DNA of 64,000 bases. Source: Rahnella bonaserana. Lineage in GTDB: Bacteria; Pseudomonadota; Gammaproteobacteria; Enterobacterales; Enterobacteriaceae. The stretch covers positions 62,001 to 126,000 of the forward strand of contig NZ_JAFMOW010000064.1 in the NCBI RefSeq assembly GCF_019049675.1, given 5' to 3'. Positions 35,732 through 44,521 of the stretch are shown piece by piece. The notes under the pieces are model-generated. The model was not told the DNA's origin. It did no database searches and was given only the letters and a program-made list of their open reading frames with translations. The translations under genes were made by a program, and so were the position numbers. Every line of letters starts with the position of its first letter. The stretch's first letter is position 1.

Positions 35732-37126
35732 ATGAATTCTGATACTGCCTACACACTGGCCACTGTCCCGGCACCGGTCACTTACCCTCAGGTGCCCACG
35801 CCGGTGTTGTCGGATGAAACCATGAAAGCCCGGCTGAACAGCGTTCTGAGCGCCATGCAGCAACAGGGCTTATCGTCGCTGGTGATTTACGCCGATAAAG
35901 AACACGGCGGCAACTTCGAATATCTTTCCGGTTTTATCCCGCGTTTTGAAGAAGCTTTGCTGGTGGTCACCGCAGACGGCGAACTCACCTACATAATGGG
36001 CAACGAGAACCTGAAACTGGTGCCGCACGCCCGCAATGGCGGCAACTGTTTGCACGCGCCGGTATTTTCCCTTCCTAATCAGCCGATGAAACACCCTCAG
36101 CCGCTGGAAAATCTGCTGGCAACGGCGGGCGTGACAGCGTCACAAACCACCGGCGTCGCGGGCTGGAAATTGTTCTGTATCGATCCGCAAACCGATCAAT
36201 ACAGCTTTGATGTTCCGGCTTTTATTCTGGATGCCGTGCGCAGTGCAGCCGCAGGCAAAGAAAACGTGGTGAACGCCACCGGCCTGTTTATCGCACCGGA
36301 AAATGGCGTGCGGTGCATTAATAACGCCAATGAAGTCGCGTTTTATGAATACGGCGCGAATCTGGCATCGTCCTGTTTGCTGGGCGCACTCGACGCTATT
36401 GCTCCCGGAAAATCCGAGAAAGAAGTCGGTCAGTTGCTGGCAGGCGATGGTCAGCAGAACAATGTCATCATGATTGCCGCGACCGGTGACCGGTTTGCTC
36501 ACGCCAGTCTTTATCCCTCGGACAAAGTCATCCGTTACGGGGATAAATTTTCACTGACCGTCGGTTATAAAGGGGGATTATCGAGTCGCGCCGCGTACGT
36601 CGTTGCCAGTGAGGAAGAGTTGCCGCAGGACGTCGCTGACTGGCTGCCGCGTCTGGCGATCCCTTATTATCATACGGTCGTCACGTGGCTGGAAAATTTG
36701 CATATCGGCATGCGCGGCGGCGATTTATACCGTCTGGTGCAAGAAACCCTTGAGCAGAAAACCTGGAACTGGCATCTCAATCCGGGGCATCTGGTGGCCG
36801 ATGAGGAATGGCTTTGTTCGCCGGTTTATCCGGATTCCACCGTGCCACTGGCGAGCGGAATGCTGTTCCAGATAGACATAATTCCCTCGCTGCCCGGTTA
36901 CGGTGGCAGCAGCATTGAAGACACCGTTGCGCTGGCGGATGAAACGTTGCGCCGTGAACTGGAAAGTCAGTATCCGCAGGTGTGGCAAAGGATGGTGGCA
37001 CGCAAAAAATACCTGGCAGACGTGCTGAACATTCAGGTTTCTGACGATGTGATTTTGCTGTCGAACACCGTGGGGTATCTGCGCCCGTTCCTGCTGGATA
37101 AAACACGTGCGCTGGTGAAGGCTTAG
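35732..37126 (+). CDS. M24 (pita-bread fold) protein lacking the metal aspartates
   Basis: A 464-residue protein with an N-terminal creatinase-like domain (about 30-165) and a C-terminal M24 domain (about 200-450). The segment that should carry the two metal Asp residues (GD-x-V-x-I-D ... GY-x-x-D) reads GDKFSLTVGYKGGLSSRAAYVV, with neither Asp kept. GH is present in LNPGHLVADEE, the first late Glu is Asp in LFQIDIIP, and the second Glu is kept in SIEDTVAL. This argues against a normal Xaa-Pro peptidase; a metal-independent hydrolase of the creatinase type or a non-catalytic member is more likely. It is 29 bases behind the GFA gene. Confidence 0.8.
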   Translation: MNSDTAYTLATVPAPVTYPQVPTPVLSDETMKARLNSVLSAMQQQGLSSLVIYADKEHGGNFEYLSGFIPRFEEALLVVTADGELTYIMGNENLKLVPHARNGGNCLHAPVFSLPNQPMKHPQPLENLLATAGVTASQTTGVAGWKLFCIDPQTDQYSFDVPAFILDAVRSAAAGKENVVNATGLFIAPENGVRCINNANEVAFYEYGANLASSCLLGALDAIAPGKSEKEVGQLLAGDGQQNNVIMIAATGDRFAHASLYPSDKVIRYGDKFSLTVGYKGGLSSRAAYVVASEEELPQDVADWLPRLAIPYYHTVVTWLENLHIGMRGGDLYRLVQETLEQKTWNWHLNPGHLVADEEWLCSPVYPDSTVPLASGMLFQIDIIPSLPGYGGSSIEDTVALADETLRRELESQYPQVWQRMVARKKYLADVLNIQVSDDVILLSNTVGYLRPFLLDKTRALVKA

Positions 37127-37140
37127 AAGGTATAAAAGAA

Positions 37141-37163
37141 AAGGGAGGCAATTTGCCTCCCTT
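37141..37163. terminator. Bidirectional terminator between convergent genes
   Basis: AAGGGAGGCA (37141-37150) pairs perfectly with TGCCTCCCTT (37154-37163). It is flanked by A-rich sequence on the left and lies between the M24 and SnoaL-like genes. Confidence 0.75.
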
Positions 37164-37207
37164 CAAAATGATGTCATCCGGCAAAGACCGGATCCGCGCT
37201 CAGACGA

Positions 37208-37792
37208 TCAGACCGCCAGCCACTTTTTAGCGTCCACTTTCATTTTCGCTTCAAGTTCACTGCCACGGGTCGCAAATACGCGGCCGAGCGGGAAACCACT
37301 TTGCTCCAGCAGGTAAGCCAGCGCGGCATATTCACGCGGATATTTGGCGGCAATGCTTGAATCAATGTCAACCGGTCCCAGCGGGAAGGTGAACGTGCCC
37401 ATATCGTAGACGCTCTGACGATGGAACAACTTCCAAACGCCATCTCTTTTCTCTGCCAGATCGTAGAAACGGTTGTGGCATTCGCAGCCGATATTCAGTT
37501 TTACATTTTCTGCGATGATCATCGCATTGGTTTCAAGAATTGCTTTGTCACCACGGTCGTTAAAGGTCACGACGGGTGCGCCAATCATATGTTTCGTGCG
37601 TAAATCCGAAGCGCCCATGCGCATGGAACCATCGACAAAACCGCTCGCCAGTCCTTCATACCAGGTGATTTCAATCGTGCCGTCTGCATGGAACAGATTA
37701 CGCAATTGCTCCCATTCGCCCAGGTCGCGGTGCATCCAGCCATTCATCAGGTCGTTCAAAGCCTGACGATCTTGCAGTTGTTGAGTTTGCAT
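37208..37792 (-). CDS. SnoaL-like/NTF2-fold protein
   Basis: A 194-residue protein with a SnoaL_4 type cone-shaped fold: opening helices QALNDLMNGWMHRDLGEWEQL, strand pair GTIEITWYEGL, and RFYDLAEKRDGVWKLFHRQSVYDMGTF in the second half. Members are small isomerases, hydroxylases or dehydratases without strict motifs. There is no signal peptide. It is divergent from a LysR regulator, which probably controls it. The function is unknown. Confidence 0.8.
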   Translation of the reverse strand: MQTQQLQDRQALNDLMNGWMHRDLGEWEQLRNLFHADGTIEITWYEGLASGFVDGSMRMGASDLRTKHMIGAPVVTFNDRGDKAILETNAMIIAENVKLNIGCECHNRFYDLAEKRDGVWKLFHRQSVYDMGTFTFPLGPVDIDSSIAAKYPREYAALAYLLEQSGFPLGRVFATRGSELEAKMKVDAKKWLAV

Positions 37793-37899
37793 TGTTGGGT
37801 TCCCTTTACGTTGATGTGTTCAGTTTGGACAGGGATTGGGTTAAACTCAAATATATAGATTTGACTGAACAATCATTTTTAATGATGAATGAGGCGACA

Positions 37900-38781
37900 A
37901 TGGATCTCCGGCACTTACGTTATTTTGTGGCCGTTGCAGAAGAAGGGCATTTTGGCCGTGCCGCAGAGCGACTCAACATCGTGCAGCCCGCACTGAGTAT
38001 GCAGATTAAAGCACTGGAAACCGAGCTGGGCGGTCCGCTGTTTATCCGCACCAGCCGTCGTGTCGAGCTCACCGAAGCGGGAATACTTCTCCTGACCGAA
38101 GCCAGGCTGACGCTGGAACAGGTGGAACATACACGACTCGCGGTAGAACGGGCGATGCGTGGTGAGACAGGGCGGGTGCGTGTAGGCTTTGCCGGTAACG
38201 CCATTTTCAGCGGCAAAATGATTGCTGATTTGCGCAGGTTCCGTAAAACCCATCCGGACGCGGAAGTTATTATTCAGGAAATCTCACCCCTGCAGCAGGT
38301 GGAAGCGATCCTCGCGGGACGAATCGATATCGGTTACACCCCGGATAACAGCACGACTTCTGATCCGCAAATCAGGGTGCAGGAGGCGGGAAACTGGGAA
38401 ATGATGATAGCGCTGTGCGACGATCATCCCTTAGCCGCCCGTCCGCAACTGACCGTTGAAATGCTCGCCGGACAGCCGCTGGTACTGTACGACGCGCACG
38501 ATACCCACGAAAATCTGACTGTTTTGCTGGCGCAAAAACTGGGAGAAGGATTTAACGTGGCACACCGTTCAAACAGCACGCTGAGCGTGCTGGCAATCGC
38601 CGCCGCCGGGTTGGGGCTGGCGCTGATCCCCTCGCCCCTGCAACAGGTGAATATTCCCGGACTCGTATACCGCAGCCTTAAAGCGCAAGAACTGACGGCG
38701 AATCTGGTCATGATCAGCCGGATGCAGGAGCCGGGAAATGCAGTGACCGCTTATCTGGCGATGGCAAACATGAAAAGCTGA
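37900..38781 (+). CDS. LysR-type transcriptional regulator
   Basis: A 293-residue regulator beginning MDLRHLRYFVAVAEEGHFG, with the helix-turn-helix RLNIVQPALSMQIKALE (about 27-43) and an effector domain from about 90. The start at 37900 has GAGGCGAC before it; upstream in-frame codons from 37792 give 36 extra residues without family support. The subgroup resembles CatR/BenM-like regulators of aromatic pathways. The likely target is the divergent SnoaL-like gene 107 bases away. Confidence 0.87.
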   Translation: MDLRHLRYFVAVAEEGHFGRAAERLNIVQPALSMQIKALETELGGPLFIRTSRRVELTEAGILLLTEARLTLEQVEHTRLAVERAMRGETGRVRVGFAGNAIFSGKMIADLRRFRKTHPDAEVIIQEISPLQQVEAILAGRIDIGYTPDNSTTSDPQIRVQEAGNWEMMIALCDDHPLAARPQLTVEMLAGQPLVLYDAHDTHENLTVLLAQKLGEGFNVAHRSNSTLSVLAIAAAGLGLALIPSPLQQVNIPGLVYRSLKAQELTANLVMISRMQEPGNAVTAYLAMANMKS

Positions 38782-38798
38782 ACCATTGCCGTAACCGG

Positions 38799-39224
38799 TT
38801 ATTTAATCTTTTTACCCTGACCATCCACAACCTCTTCACCGTCTTCTTTGGTAAACGCGCCACGTTGAGTATCAGGCAAAATGTCCAGCACCACTTCAGA
38901 CGGGCGGCACAGTCGGGTTCCCAGCGGTGTCACCACGATCGGACGATTAATCAGAATGGGATGCTGCAACATAAAACTCATCAGCTGATCGCCGGTGAAG
39001 ATATCCTCAGCCAGTCCGAGTTGCTCATAAGGCTCAACGTTCTTACGCAGCAACTGCCGCGGGGTAATACCCATATCTGCAAGCAACGTAGCCAGTTCCT
39101 CACGGGATGGCGGCGTTTCCAGATACAGAATAACGGTGGGTTCAGTGCCGCTGTTGCGGATCATTTCCAGCGTATTACGAGACGTACCGCATGCCGGGTT
39201 GTGATAGATAGTGATCAAGCTCAT
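38799..39224 (-). CDS. arsC: Arsenate reductase (glutaredoxin-dependent)
   Basis: A 141-residue enzyme, the same length as E. coli ArsC. It reduces arsenate to arsenite with glutathione and glutaredoxin in the cytoplasm. The active-site Cys12 is in YHNPACGTSRNT; the anion-binding arginines lie in LLRKNVEPYEQLG, INRPIVVTP and LGTRLCRP. The ATG at 39224 gives the standard N-terminus; the frame upstream of it overlaps arsB and is not used. It is the last gene of arsRBC, 11 bases after arsB. Confidence 0.95.
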   Translation of the reverse strand: MSLITIYHNPACGTSRNTLEMIRNSGTEPTVILYLETPPSREELATLLADMGITPRQLLRKNVEPYEQLGLAEDIFTGDQLMSFMLQHPILINRPIVVTPLGTRLCRPSEVVLDILPDTQRGAFTKEDGEEVVDGQGKKIK

Positions 39225-39235
39225 AGGATATCTCA

Positions 39236-40525
39236 TTAGAAAGTGACTGATAGCCGCAACGCCAGCGCAGCAAGCGTGACGAACAGCACCGGAATAGTCA
39301 TCACCATGCCCACCCGAAAGTAATATCCCCAGGTGATTTTGATATTTTTCTGCGACAAAACGTGCAGCCACAGCAACGTTGCCAGACTGCCAATGGGCGT
39401 GATTTTTGGCCCAAGATCGCTGCCGATCACATTGGCGTATATCAGCGCTTCTCTGATCACGCCGGTCGCGGTGCTGCCATCAACAGACAGCGCGCCGATG
39501 AGAACAGTGGGCATATTGTTCATCACGGATGACAGGAAAGCCGTCAGGAAACCCGTTCCCAGAGTGGCGACCCATAAACCCTGATCTGAAAGATGATTTA
39601 ACAGGGAAGAAAGATAGTGGGTCAGCCCGGCGTTGCGTAATCCGTAGACCACCAGATACATGCCCAGCGAGAAAATCACGATTTGCCAGGGCGCGCCACG
39701 CAATACTTTGCTGGTGTTAATCGCATGACCTTTCCTCGCAACAGCCAGCAGAAGCAGGGCACCCGCGGCAGCGACCAGACTGACCGGCACACCCAGCGGC
39801 TCCAGGGCAAAGAATCCCACCAGAAGCAAAACCAGAACCAACCAGCCGGTTTTAAAGGTTCCGGCATCACGGATAGCGGCTTTCGGCTCCTTTAACAGAG
39901 CGACATCGTAAACAGCCGGAATGTCTTTGCGGAAAAACAGATGCAGCATGCCCAGCGTTGCCGCGACAGACGCCAGATTGACCGGCACCATTACGGCGGC
40001 ATATTCAGAGAATCCGAGTTTAAAGAAATCCGCCGAGACGATATTGACCAGATTCGAGACAATCAGCGGCAGGCTGGCAGCATCGGCAATAAACCCTGCG
40101 GCCATAACAAAAGCTAACGTTGCCCGCTGACTGAATCCCAGTGCCATCAACATCGCAATGACGATGGGGGTCAGAATAAGCGCGGCACCATCGTTAGCGA
40201 ACAGTGCAGCAACCATCGCGCCCAGCAGGACAATCCAGGTAAAAAGTAATCGTCCCCGGCCATTGCCCCGGCGGGCGACATGCAGCGCGGCCCACTCAAA
40301 AAAACCTGACTCATCGAGCAACAGACTGATGATGATCACGGCGATAAAGGTGGCGGTCGCATTCCAGACAATCTGCCATACCACCGGAATATCGGCCGGG
40401 TGAACGACACCTGTCAGCAATGCCAGACCGGCGCCCAGCGCAGCGCTCCAGCCAATTCCCAGTCCCCGTGGTTGCCAGATAACCAGAATGAGGGTGAATA
40501 CAAAAATAGCACCAGCCAGTAGCAT
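39236..40525 (-). CDS. arsB: Arsenite efflux transporter
   Basis: A 429-residue inner-membrane protein with about 12 helices, matching E. coli ArsB in length and sequence throughout (start [71 protein letters not shown]). It extrudes As(III) and Sb(III) by proton exchange. The start at 40525 fits the family; an earlier in-frame codon at 40543 would add six residues. It is co-transcribed with arsR and arsC. Confidence 0.95.
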   Translation of the reverse strand: MLLAGAIFVFTLILVIWQPRGLGIGWSAALGAGLALLTGVVHPADIPVVWQIVWNATATFIAVIIISLLLDESGFFEWAALHVARRGNGRGRLLFTWIVLLGAMVAALFANDGAALILTPIVIAMLMALGFSQRATLAFVMAAGFIADAASLPLIVSNLVNIVSADFFKLGFSEYAAVMVPVNLASVAATLGMLHLFFRKDIPAVYDVALLKEPKAAIRDAGTFKTGWLVLVLLLVGFFALEPLGVPVSLVAAAGALLLLAVARKGHAINTSKVLRGAPWQIVIFSLGMYLVVYGLRNAGLTHYLSSLLNHLSDQGLWVATLGTGFLTAFLSSVMNNMPTVLIGALSVDGSTATGVIREALIYANVIGSDLGPKITPIGSLATLLWLHVLSQKNIKITWGYYFRVGMVMTIPVLFVTLAALALRLSVTF

Positions 40526-40570
40526 CAGAAACCCCTGACACATTCACTATGGTGAATGTGAATACATGTT

Positions 40571-40891
40571 TTAACAAGAAGTGGGCGATGTATTGTCGAG
40601 CTTTTTGCGCACATTCTCTCTTTCACAATTCCACGCTGAATCAATAATGGCCGCAGCCCAGGCCGGCATATGGGGGGACAAGCGGTAATGCACCCATTTT
40701 CCTTCCCGGCGATCGATAACCATCCCGGACTCTCGCAACATCGCCATATGACGGGAGATTTTCGGCTGAGATTCCGCCGTTGCTGCGCAAATATCACAGA
40801 CACACAGCTCACCGGATTCACGCAGAAGCATCACGATGGCCGAGCGGGTTTCATCGGAGAGCAGTTTAAAAAGCTGGACAGGTTGTAACAT
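40571..40891 (-). CDS. arsR: Arsenite-responsive repressor
   Basis: A 106-residue ArsR/SmtB winged-helix repressor. The As(III)-binding cysteines C30, C32 and C35 sit in ELCVCDICAA at the start of the recognition region, followed by QPKISRHMAMLRESG. Binding of arsenite releases it from the operator. It is the first gene of arsRBC, 45 bases ahead of arsB. The divergent arsH start is 86 bases away, so one operator may serve both directions. Confidence 0.94.
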   Translation of the reverse strand: MLQPVQLFKLLSDETRSAIVMLLRESGELCVCDICAATAESQPKISRHMAMLRESGMVIDRREGKWVHYRLSPHMPAWAAAIIDSAWNCERENVRKKLDNTSPTSC

Positions 40892-40915
40892 ACAGAACCT
40901 CGCTTAAAATTATTT

Positions 40916-40942
40916 ATACATATGTTATTTCATATATGTTAG
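40916..40942. promoter_or_regulatory. Putative ArsR operator between arsR and arsH
   Basis: ACATATG-TTATTT-CATATATGT forms an AT-rich inverted repeat in the middle of the 86-base divergent gap. Its position and shape fit an ArsR-family operator. Confidence 0.6.
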
Positions 40943-40977
40943 GTTTTAAAGCATAACTTACCCCATAGAGAATTTTT

Positions 40978-41682
40978 ATGACGCAGTGTCCTGCAATCGA
41001 ACGGCAATACTTTGATGAGGCTATTGCCAGCAAACTTCTGAGTGGTGATGCAACCATGCCACGCATTCTCATCCTCTACGGCTCAGTACGGGAGCGTTCT
41101 TACAGCCGTTTCGCCGCTGAAGAGGCGGGGCGGTTGCTGGAAGAAATGGGAGCAGAAGTGAAAATCTTTAATCCTTCAGGTTTGCCGCTGCCGGATGATG
41201 CGCCGGATACCCATCCGAAAGTGCTCGAACTTCGCGAGCTGGTCCGGTGGTGCGACGGAATGATCTGGAGTTCTCCGGAAAGACACGGCGCCATGAGTTC
41301 AGTGATGAAAGCGCAGATCGACTGGATACCGCTGAGTGATGGCGCGGTGCGCCCGTCGCAGGGTAAGACGCTGGCGGTGATGCAGGTCAGCGGCGGGTCG
41401 CAATCATTTAATACGGTGAATCAGATGCGGATACTGGGCCGCTGGATGCGGATGTTCACTATCCCCAATCAGTCATCGGTGCCCAAGGCATGGCAGGAAT
41501 TTGACGATGAAGGGCGCATGAGACCCTCGGCCTGGTATGACCGCATCGCAGATGTCGCCGAGGAGTTGTTCAAAATCACATTGCTTCTGAAAGGGCATTC
41601 CGCTTATCTTGCCGACCGCTACAGCGAAAGGAAAGAAAGCCATCAGTCACTGTCCGAACGGGTTAATCAGGAAAAAATCTGA
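40978..41682 (+). CDS. arsH: Organoarsenical oxidase/NADPH-FMN reductase ArsH
   Basis: A 234-residue flavodoxin-fold protein. The FMN phosphate loop is [14 protein letters not shown] (about 31-44), and the [21 protein letters not shown] stretch (about 98-118) is typical of ArsH. ArsH oxidises trivalent methylated arsenicals and protects against oxidative stress. It is divergent from arsRBC and shares its control region. The C-terminal 30 residues are charged and probably flexible. Confidence 0.93.
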   Translation: MTQCPAIERQYFDEAIASKLLSGDATMPRILILYGSVRERSYSRFAAEEAGRLLEEMGAEVKIFNPSGLPLPDDAPDTHPKVLELRELVRWCDGMIWSSPERHGAMSSVMKAQIDWIPLSDGAVRPSQGKTLAVMQVSGGSQSFNTVNQMRILGRWMRMFTIPNQSSVPKAWQEFDDEGRMRPSAWYDRIADVAEELFKITLLLKGHSAYLADRYSERKESHQSLSERVNQEKI

Positions 41683-41753
41683 TTTTCAGCGGTTTAAATG
41701 CAGTAAGGCTTCCTGCATGGGCTGGCTGGAAATCATGACCATTTCTCTCTCCT

Positions 41754-42070
41754 TTATGGGAAAATAATCTGTTTAAAAATAAAAGGGGAATGGTTATTGG
41801 CATAAACCGACAGGGTGTAGATGCCATATTCTCTTGGCTTAAGCGTCAGCCGGACTCCGCCTTTATCCGCGAGGTCAGAGTTATGCGGGTAAATAATTAA
41901 GGCGTCCGGAGTGCGGTGTATTACCGCGCTTTCCGGGCTGACATTAATAATATCGTTGTCGTTGACGAAATCTCCTTTAAAGATAATACGGTCAGTTTCT
42001 CATTCTTAAAAGGATAAGCAATAATCAGCGGTGATTCGGTATCGCTGCGCAGATACTTTTCGTAGAAAAG
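41754..42070 (-). pseudogene. Remnant of an unknown gene: 3' end only, with a frameshift
   Basis: Reading leftward from about 42070, a coding-like frame (LFYEKYLRSDTESP, then LIIAYPFKNEKL) shifts by one base near 41990-41996. It continues as DRIIFKGDFVNDNDIINVSP, then HNSDLADKGG and YTLSVYANNHS, ending at a stop at 41754-41756. The continuation has the look of a beta-sandwich C-terminal domain. No start is present and the upstream part is replaced by a truncated CinA gene. The family is not identified. The 70 bases between arsH and this remnant are empty. Confidence 0.55.
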
Positions 42071-42306
42071 AGATGGCGCAGGGGGCCAACCGGGCGGCAA
42101 AAACACAGGTTGCATTGTCGGTTAGTGGTTATTCCGGCCCACAAGGCGGTGATGACGGCACGCATGCTGGCACCATCTGGTTCGCCTGGGCGTTTGGCAC
42201 CGAGCGGGTGATTGCCGAAGTTAGGCATTTCGAGGGAGAGTGTGAAGAAGTGATCCGTCAGGCCGCGCTTTTTTCCCTGGAACGTCTTGCGTCCCTGCTG
42301 GCCTGA
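42064..42306 (+). pseudogene. Truncated CinA/PncC-family gene (C-terminal half)
   Basis: From about 42064 the plus strand encodes KEMAQGANRAAKTQVALSVS, then GYSGPQGGDDGTHAGTIWFA, and ends RQAALFSLERLASLLA. This is the C-terminal half of a CinA C-terminal-domain protein (YdeJ/PncC type; nicotinamide-nucleotide amidohydrolase fold), with the SG-x-xGP-GG-DG-T-AGT-W motif intact. The N-terminal half is missing; the open frame begins in unrelated sequence at 42031. It is therefore read as a 5'-truncated pseudogene joined to another remnant at about 42065. Confidence 0.65.
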
Positions 42307-42310
42307 CGAT

Positions 42311-42333
42311 AACCCGTCGTCCTGACGGGTTTC
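42311..42333. terminator. Terminator after the CinA remnant
   Basis: AACCCGTC (42311-42318) pairs with GACGGGTT (42324-42331), followed by TCTT. It was probably the original terminator of the truncated gene and also faces the YciF-like gene. Confidence 0.65.
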
Positions 42334-42359
42334 TTGTCAAAGAAAAATCGGTGCAAGGT

Positions 42360-42851
42360 TTAACGGGTTTTGCTGGCCGGAGCGGACTCAGCAATTGTCG
42401 TTAACTTCTGATCGGTATTCTTTTCTTCCTGCAAGGTTTCTTCCAGAAGTTTTGCCGCCTGGGTATAACCCAATTTTTTCGCCAGCGCAGCCAGCGTACC
42501 GTAAGTGGCGATCTCGTAATGCTCGACTTTTTGCGCCGCGCCGATCAGCCCTGCATCAAGAACTTCACCTTTCTCCACAGAATCAATCAGTTCCTGCGCT
42601 TCTTCCACCAGCCCTTCCATGGCATGGCACTTCATGCGTTTAATGCGTATCTCGTCGGAAGATTCCACTACCTGATCTAAGCGATCAATTTGTCCCTGAG
42701 TTTCTTCCAGATGCGCTTTAAACGCTTCGACGAGTTTAGGATCGGTTGCTGCACGGGCCATTTTTGGCAGCGCCTTGGTAATTTGACGCTCGGCGCTGTA
42801 AACATCAGATAAATCATGAATAAAGAGTTCTTTCAGATTTGTAATAGACAT
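42360..42851 (-). CDS. YciE/YciF-like ferritin-fold protein (DUF892)
   Basis: A 163-residue four-helix protein: ITNLKELFIHDLSDVYSAE (helix 1), LVEAFKAHLEETQGQIDRLD, a MKCHAMEGLVEEAQELID segment, and AAQKVEHYEIATYGTLAALA near 108-127. Glu/His pairs (E..H motifs in helices 2 and 4) could bind two metal ions as in ferritin-like proteins. E. coli YciF (166 residues) is a general-stress, RpoS-linked protein of unknown function. A GGAG-containing site lies upstream. It stands alone. Confidence 0.88.
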   Translation of the reverse strand: MSITNLKELFIHDLSDVYSAERQITKALPKMARAATDPKLVEAFKAHLEETQGQIDRLDQVVESSDEIRIKRMKCHAMEGLVEEAQELIDSVEKGEVLDAGLIGAAQKVEHYEIATYGTLAALAKKLGYTQAAKLLEETLQEEKNTDQKLTTIAESAPASKTR

Positions 42852-43091
42852 TTCATTCTCCTTGAGGTCAGTTTAAATACCTCCATCAGCTTAGCCTCTC
42901 TCAATAAACAGATATAACATTGAGATTTTTCTTAATATAATTTAATAAAGACACCTAAGCTCATGAATTCTGGAAATTATGTATTCAACCTGCGCCAATC
43001 GAGTTTTCCATATAATTCATCGTTGACACCCAAATTGCCTGTACTAGACTGAATACCAGACTATTTATAAGCGCTTAAAAAGGAGATACAA

Positions 43092-43487
43092 ATGAAAAGA
43101 ATAATTCTGGCTTGCATATTAATGTTATCTGGCTTGCCTGCATATTCCGCTCCCGGAGGCGGATTCGAGGCTTCGGAAACACCACCGCCAGCTCACAAAC
43201 AGGATAGTGGGATCAAAGGTTCGGAAGATGCCAAAGAGTCTACGATTAAGAGGGTCATTAATAATGACAAAAATACCTGGGTAACTCTTGAAGGTAATAT
43301 CATTAAAAAGACCGGAGAAGAACATTATACTTTCCGTGACAAAACCGGGATTATACCGATAATCCTAAAAGACGATAAATGGGATGGACAGAAGGTCACT
43401 CCTAAAGATCTCGTGAGCATCAGTGGTCGCCTTACAAAAGAAAAAGGGCAAAACGTCATTCAGGTTGAACATATTCGAATTCAGTAA
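43092..43487 (+). CDS. YgiW/YdeI-family periplasmic OB-fold stress protein
   Basis: A 131-residue precursor with a signal peptide (1 to about 20, IILACILMLSGLPAYSA), a Gly/Pro-rich linker, and a BOF (bacterial OB-fold) domain from about 48 to 131 (DKNTWVTLEGNIIKK, YTFRDKTGIIPIILKD, VTPKDLVSISGRL). YgiW-type proteins are induced by peroxide, polymyxin or metal stress and may bind cationic ligands in the periplasm. AAGGAGATAC precedes the ATG. It is AT-richer than most of the window. The 270 bases after it (43488-43759) hold nothing I can assign. Confidence 0.88.
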   Translation: MKRIILACILMLSGLPAYSAPGGGFEASETPPPAHKQDSGIKGSEDAKESTIKRVINNDKNTWVTLEGNIIKKTGEEHYTFRDKTGIIPIILKDDKWDGQKVTPKDLVSISGRLTKEKGQNVIQVEHIRIQ

Positions 43488-43759
43488 TTTTTCAATGGCT
43501 TTACCTGGCTTATCAAGAATTAACGCTAAATTGAGATAATCCGCACAGGGAGCATCTCAATTTAGCGGTTATGTTTATGATTCTCTCCTGAGAAACGTCA
43601 TAACCACGGCCAGCCATATCCCGGCTGAATCTGCAAAGTTCTGTGGAGAGCGCCTCCCTGAAAGACCGGACTTTTGGGAAAAATCCATAACTGCTCCGCT
43701 TTTCGTGACAGAAACTATACTTGATTTTCATTGAGATAGTGATACTGGCAGGAGAGTAA

Positions 43760-44521
43760 ATGACCCAAAATACCCGGCACTTTTCGTTAAAACTACTGAC
43801 GATTAATACGCATAAGGGCTTCAATGCGTTTAATAAACGCTTCATTTTACCCGAGTTGCGCGACGCGGTACGCACCGTCAGCGCCGATATCGTCTGCCTG
43901 CAGGAAGTGATGGGCGCGCATGAAGTGCATTCACTGCAGGTGGAAAACTGGCCGGACAAAACTCATTACGAGTTTCTTGCTGACACCACATGGAACGATT
44001 TTGCCTACGGGCGCAACGCGGTCTACCCTGAAGGTCATCACGGTAATGCCATACTGTCTCGCTATCCAATTGAATCTTATGAGAATCGCGATGTGTCGGT
44101 CGCAGGTAGTGAGAACCGGGGCCTGTTGTACTGCCGCATAGTGCCTCCCCAGCTTGGGTATCCTGTCCATGTGATCTGCGTACATCTTGGCCTGCGCGAA
44201 GCGCACCGTCAGGCGCAACTCAACATACTTGCCGAATGGGTTAACGCTTTCCCGGAGGGAGAGCCCGTGCTGGTCGCGGGTGATTTCAACGACTGGCGGC
44301 AAAAGGCCAACCATCCGCTTAAAGCGCGGGCGGGCCTGGATGAGATTTTCACCCGCGCGAAAGGTCGCCCGGCACGCACTTTCCCGGTCAGTATGCCGCT
44401 ACTGCGTCTCGACAGAATCTACGTGAAAAATGCCAATGCCAGCACGCCCGCCGCGCTGCCGCTGCGTAACTGGCGTCATCTGTCCGATCATGCCCCGTTA
44501 AGCGCGGAGATCCACCTATGA
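43760..44521 (+). CDS. ybhP: Endonuclease/exonuclease/phosphatase-family protein YbhP
   Basis: A 253-residue metal-dependent hydrolase fold, close to E. coli YbhP along its length. Catalytic motifs include LTINTHKGF (Asn), [13 protein letters not shown] (Glu about 53), [22 protein letters not shown] (Asp/Asn) and [11 protein letters not shown] (Asp/His at the end). The substrate is unknown; the operon partner ClsB suggests a role around phospholipid head groups. The stop overlaps the clsB start (ATGA), so they are translationally coupled. GGAGAG precedes the ATG. Confidence 0.92.
   Translation: MTQNTRHFSLKLLTINTHKGFNAFNKRFILPELRDAVRTVSADIVCLQEVMGAHEVHSLQVENWPDKTHYEFLADTTWNDFAYGRNAVYPEGHHGNAILSRYPIESYENRDVSVAGSENRGLLYCRIVPPQLGYPVHVICVHLGLREAHRQAQLNILAEWVNAFPEGEPVLVAGDFNDWRQKANHPLKARAGLDEIFTRAKGRPARTFPVSMPLLRLDRIYVKNANASTPAALPLRNWRHLSDHAPLSAEIHL

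Noticed and set aside
40977-42306. Whole ars region as a mobile genomic island
   Set aside because: There is no integrase, transposase, tRNA or terminal repeat visible; only the truncated genes beside arsH hint at rearrangement.
43513-43959. 148-codon minus-strand frame before ybhP
   Set aside because: It overlaps the well-supported ybhP gene antisense, has no ribosome site, and its composition is shadow-like.
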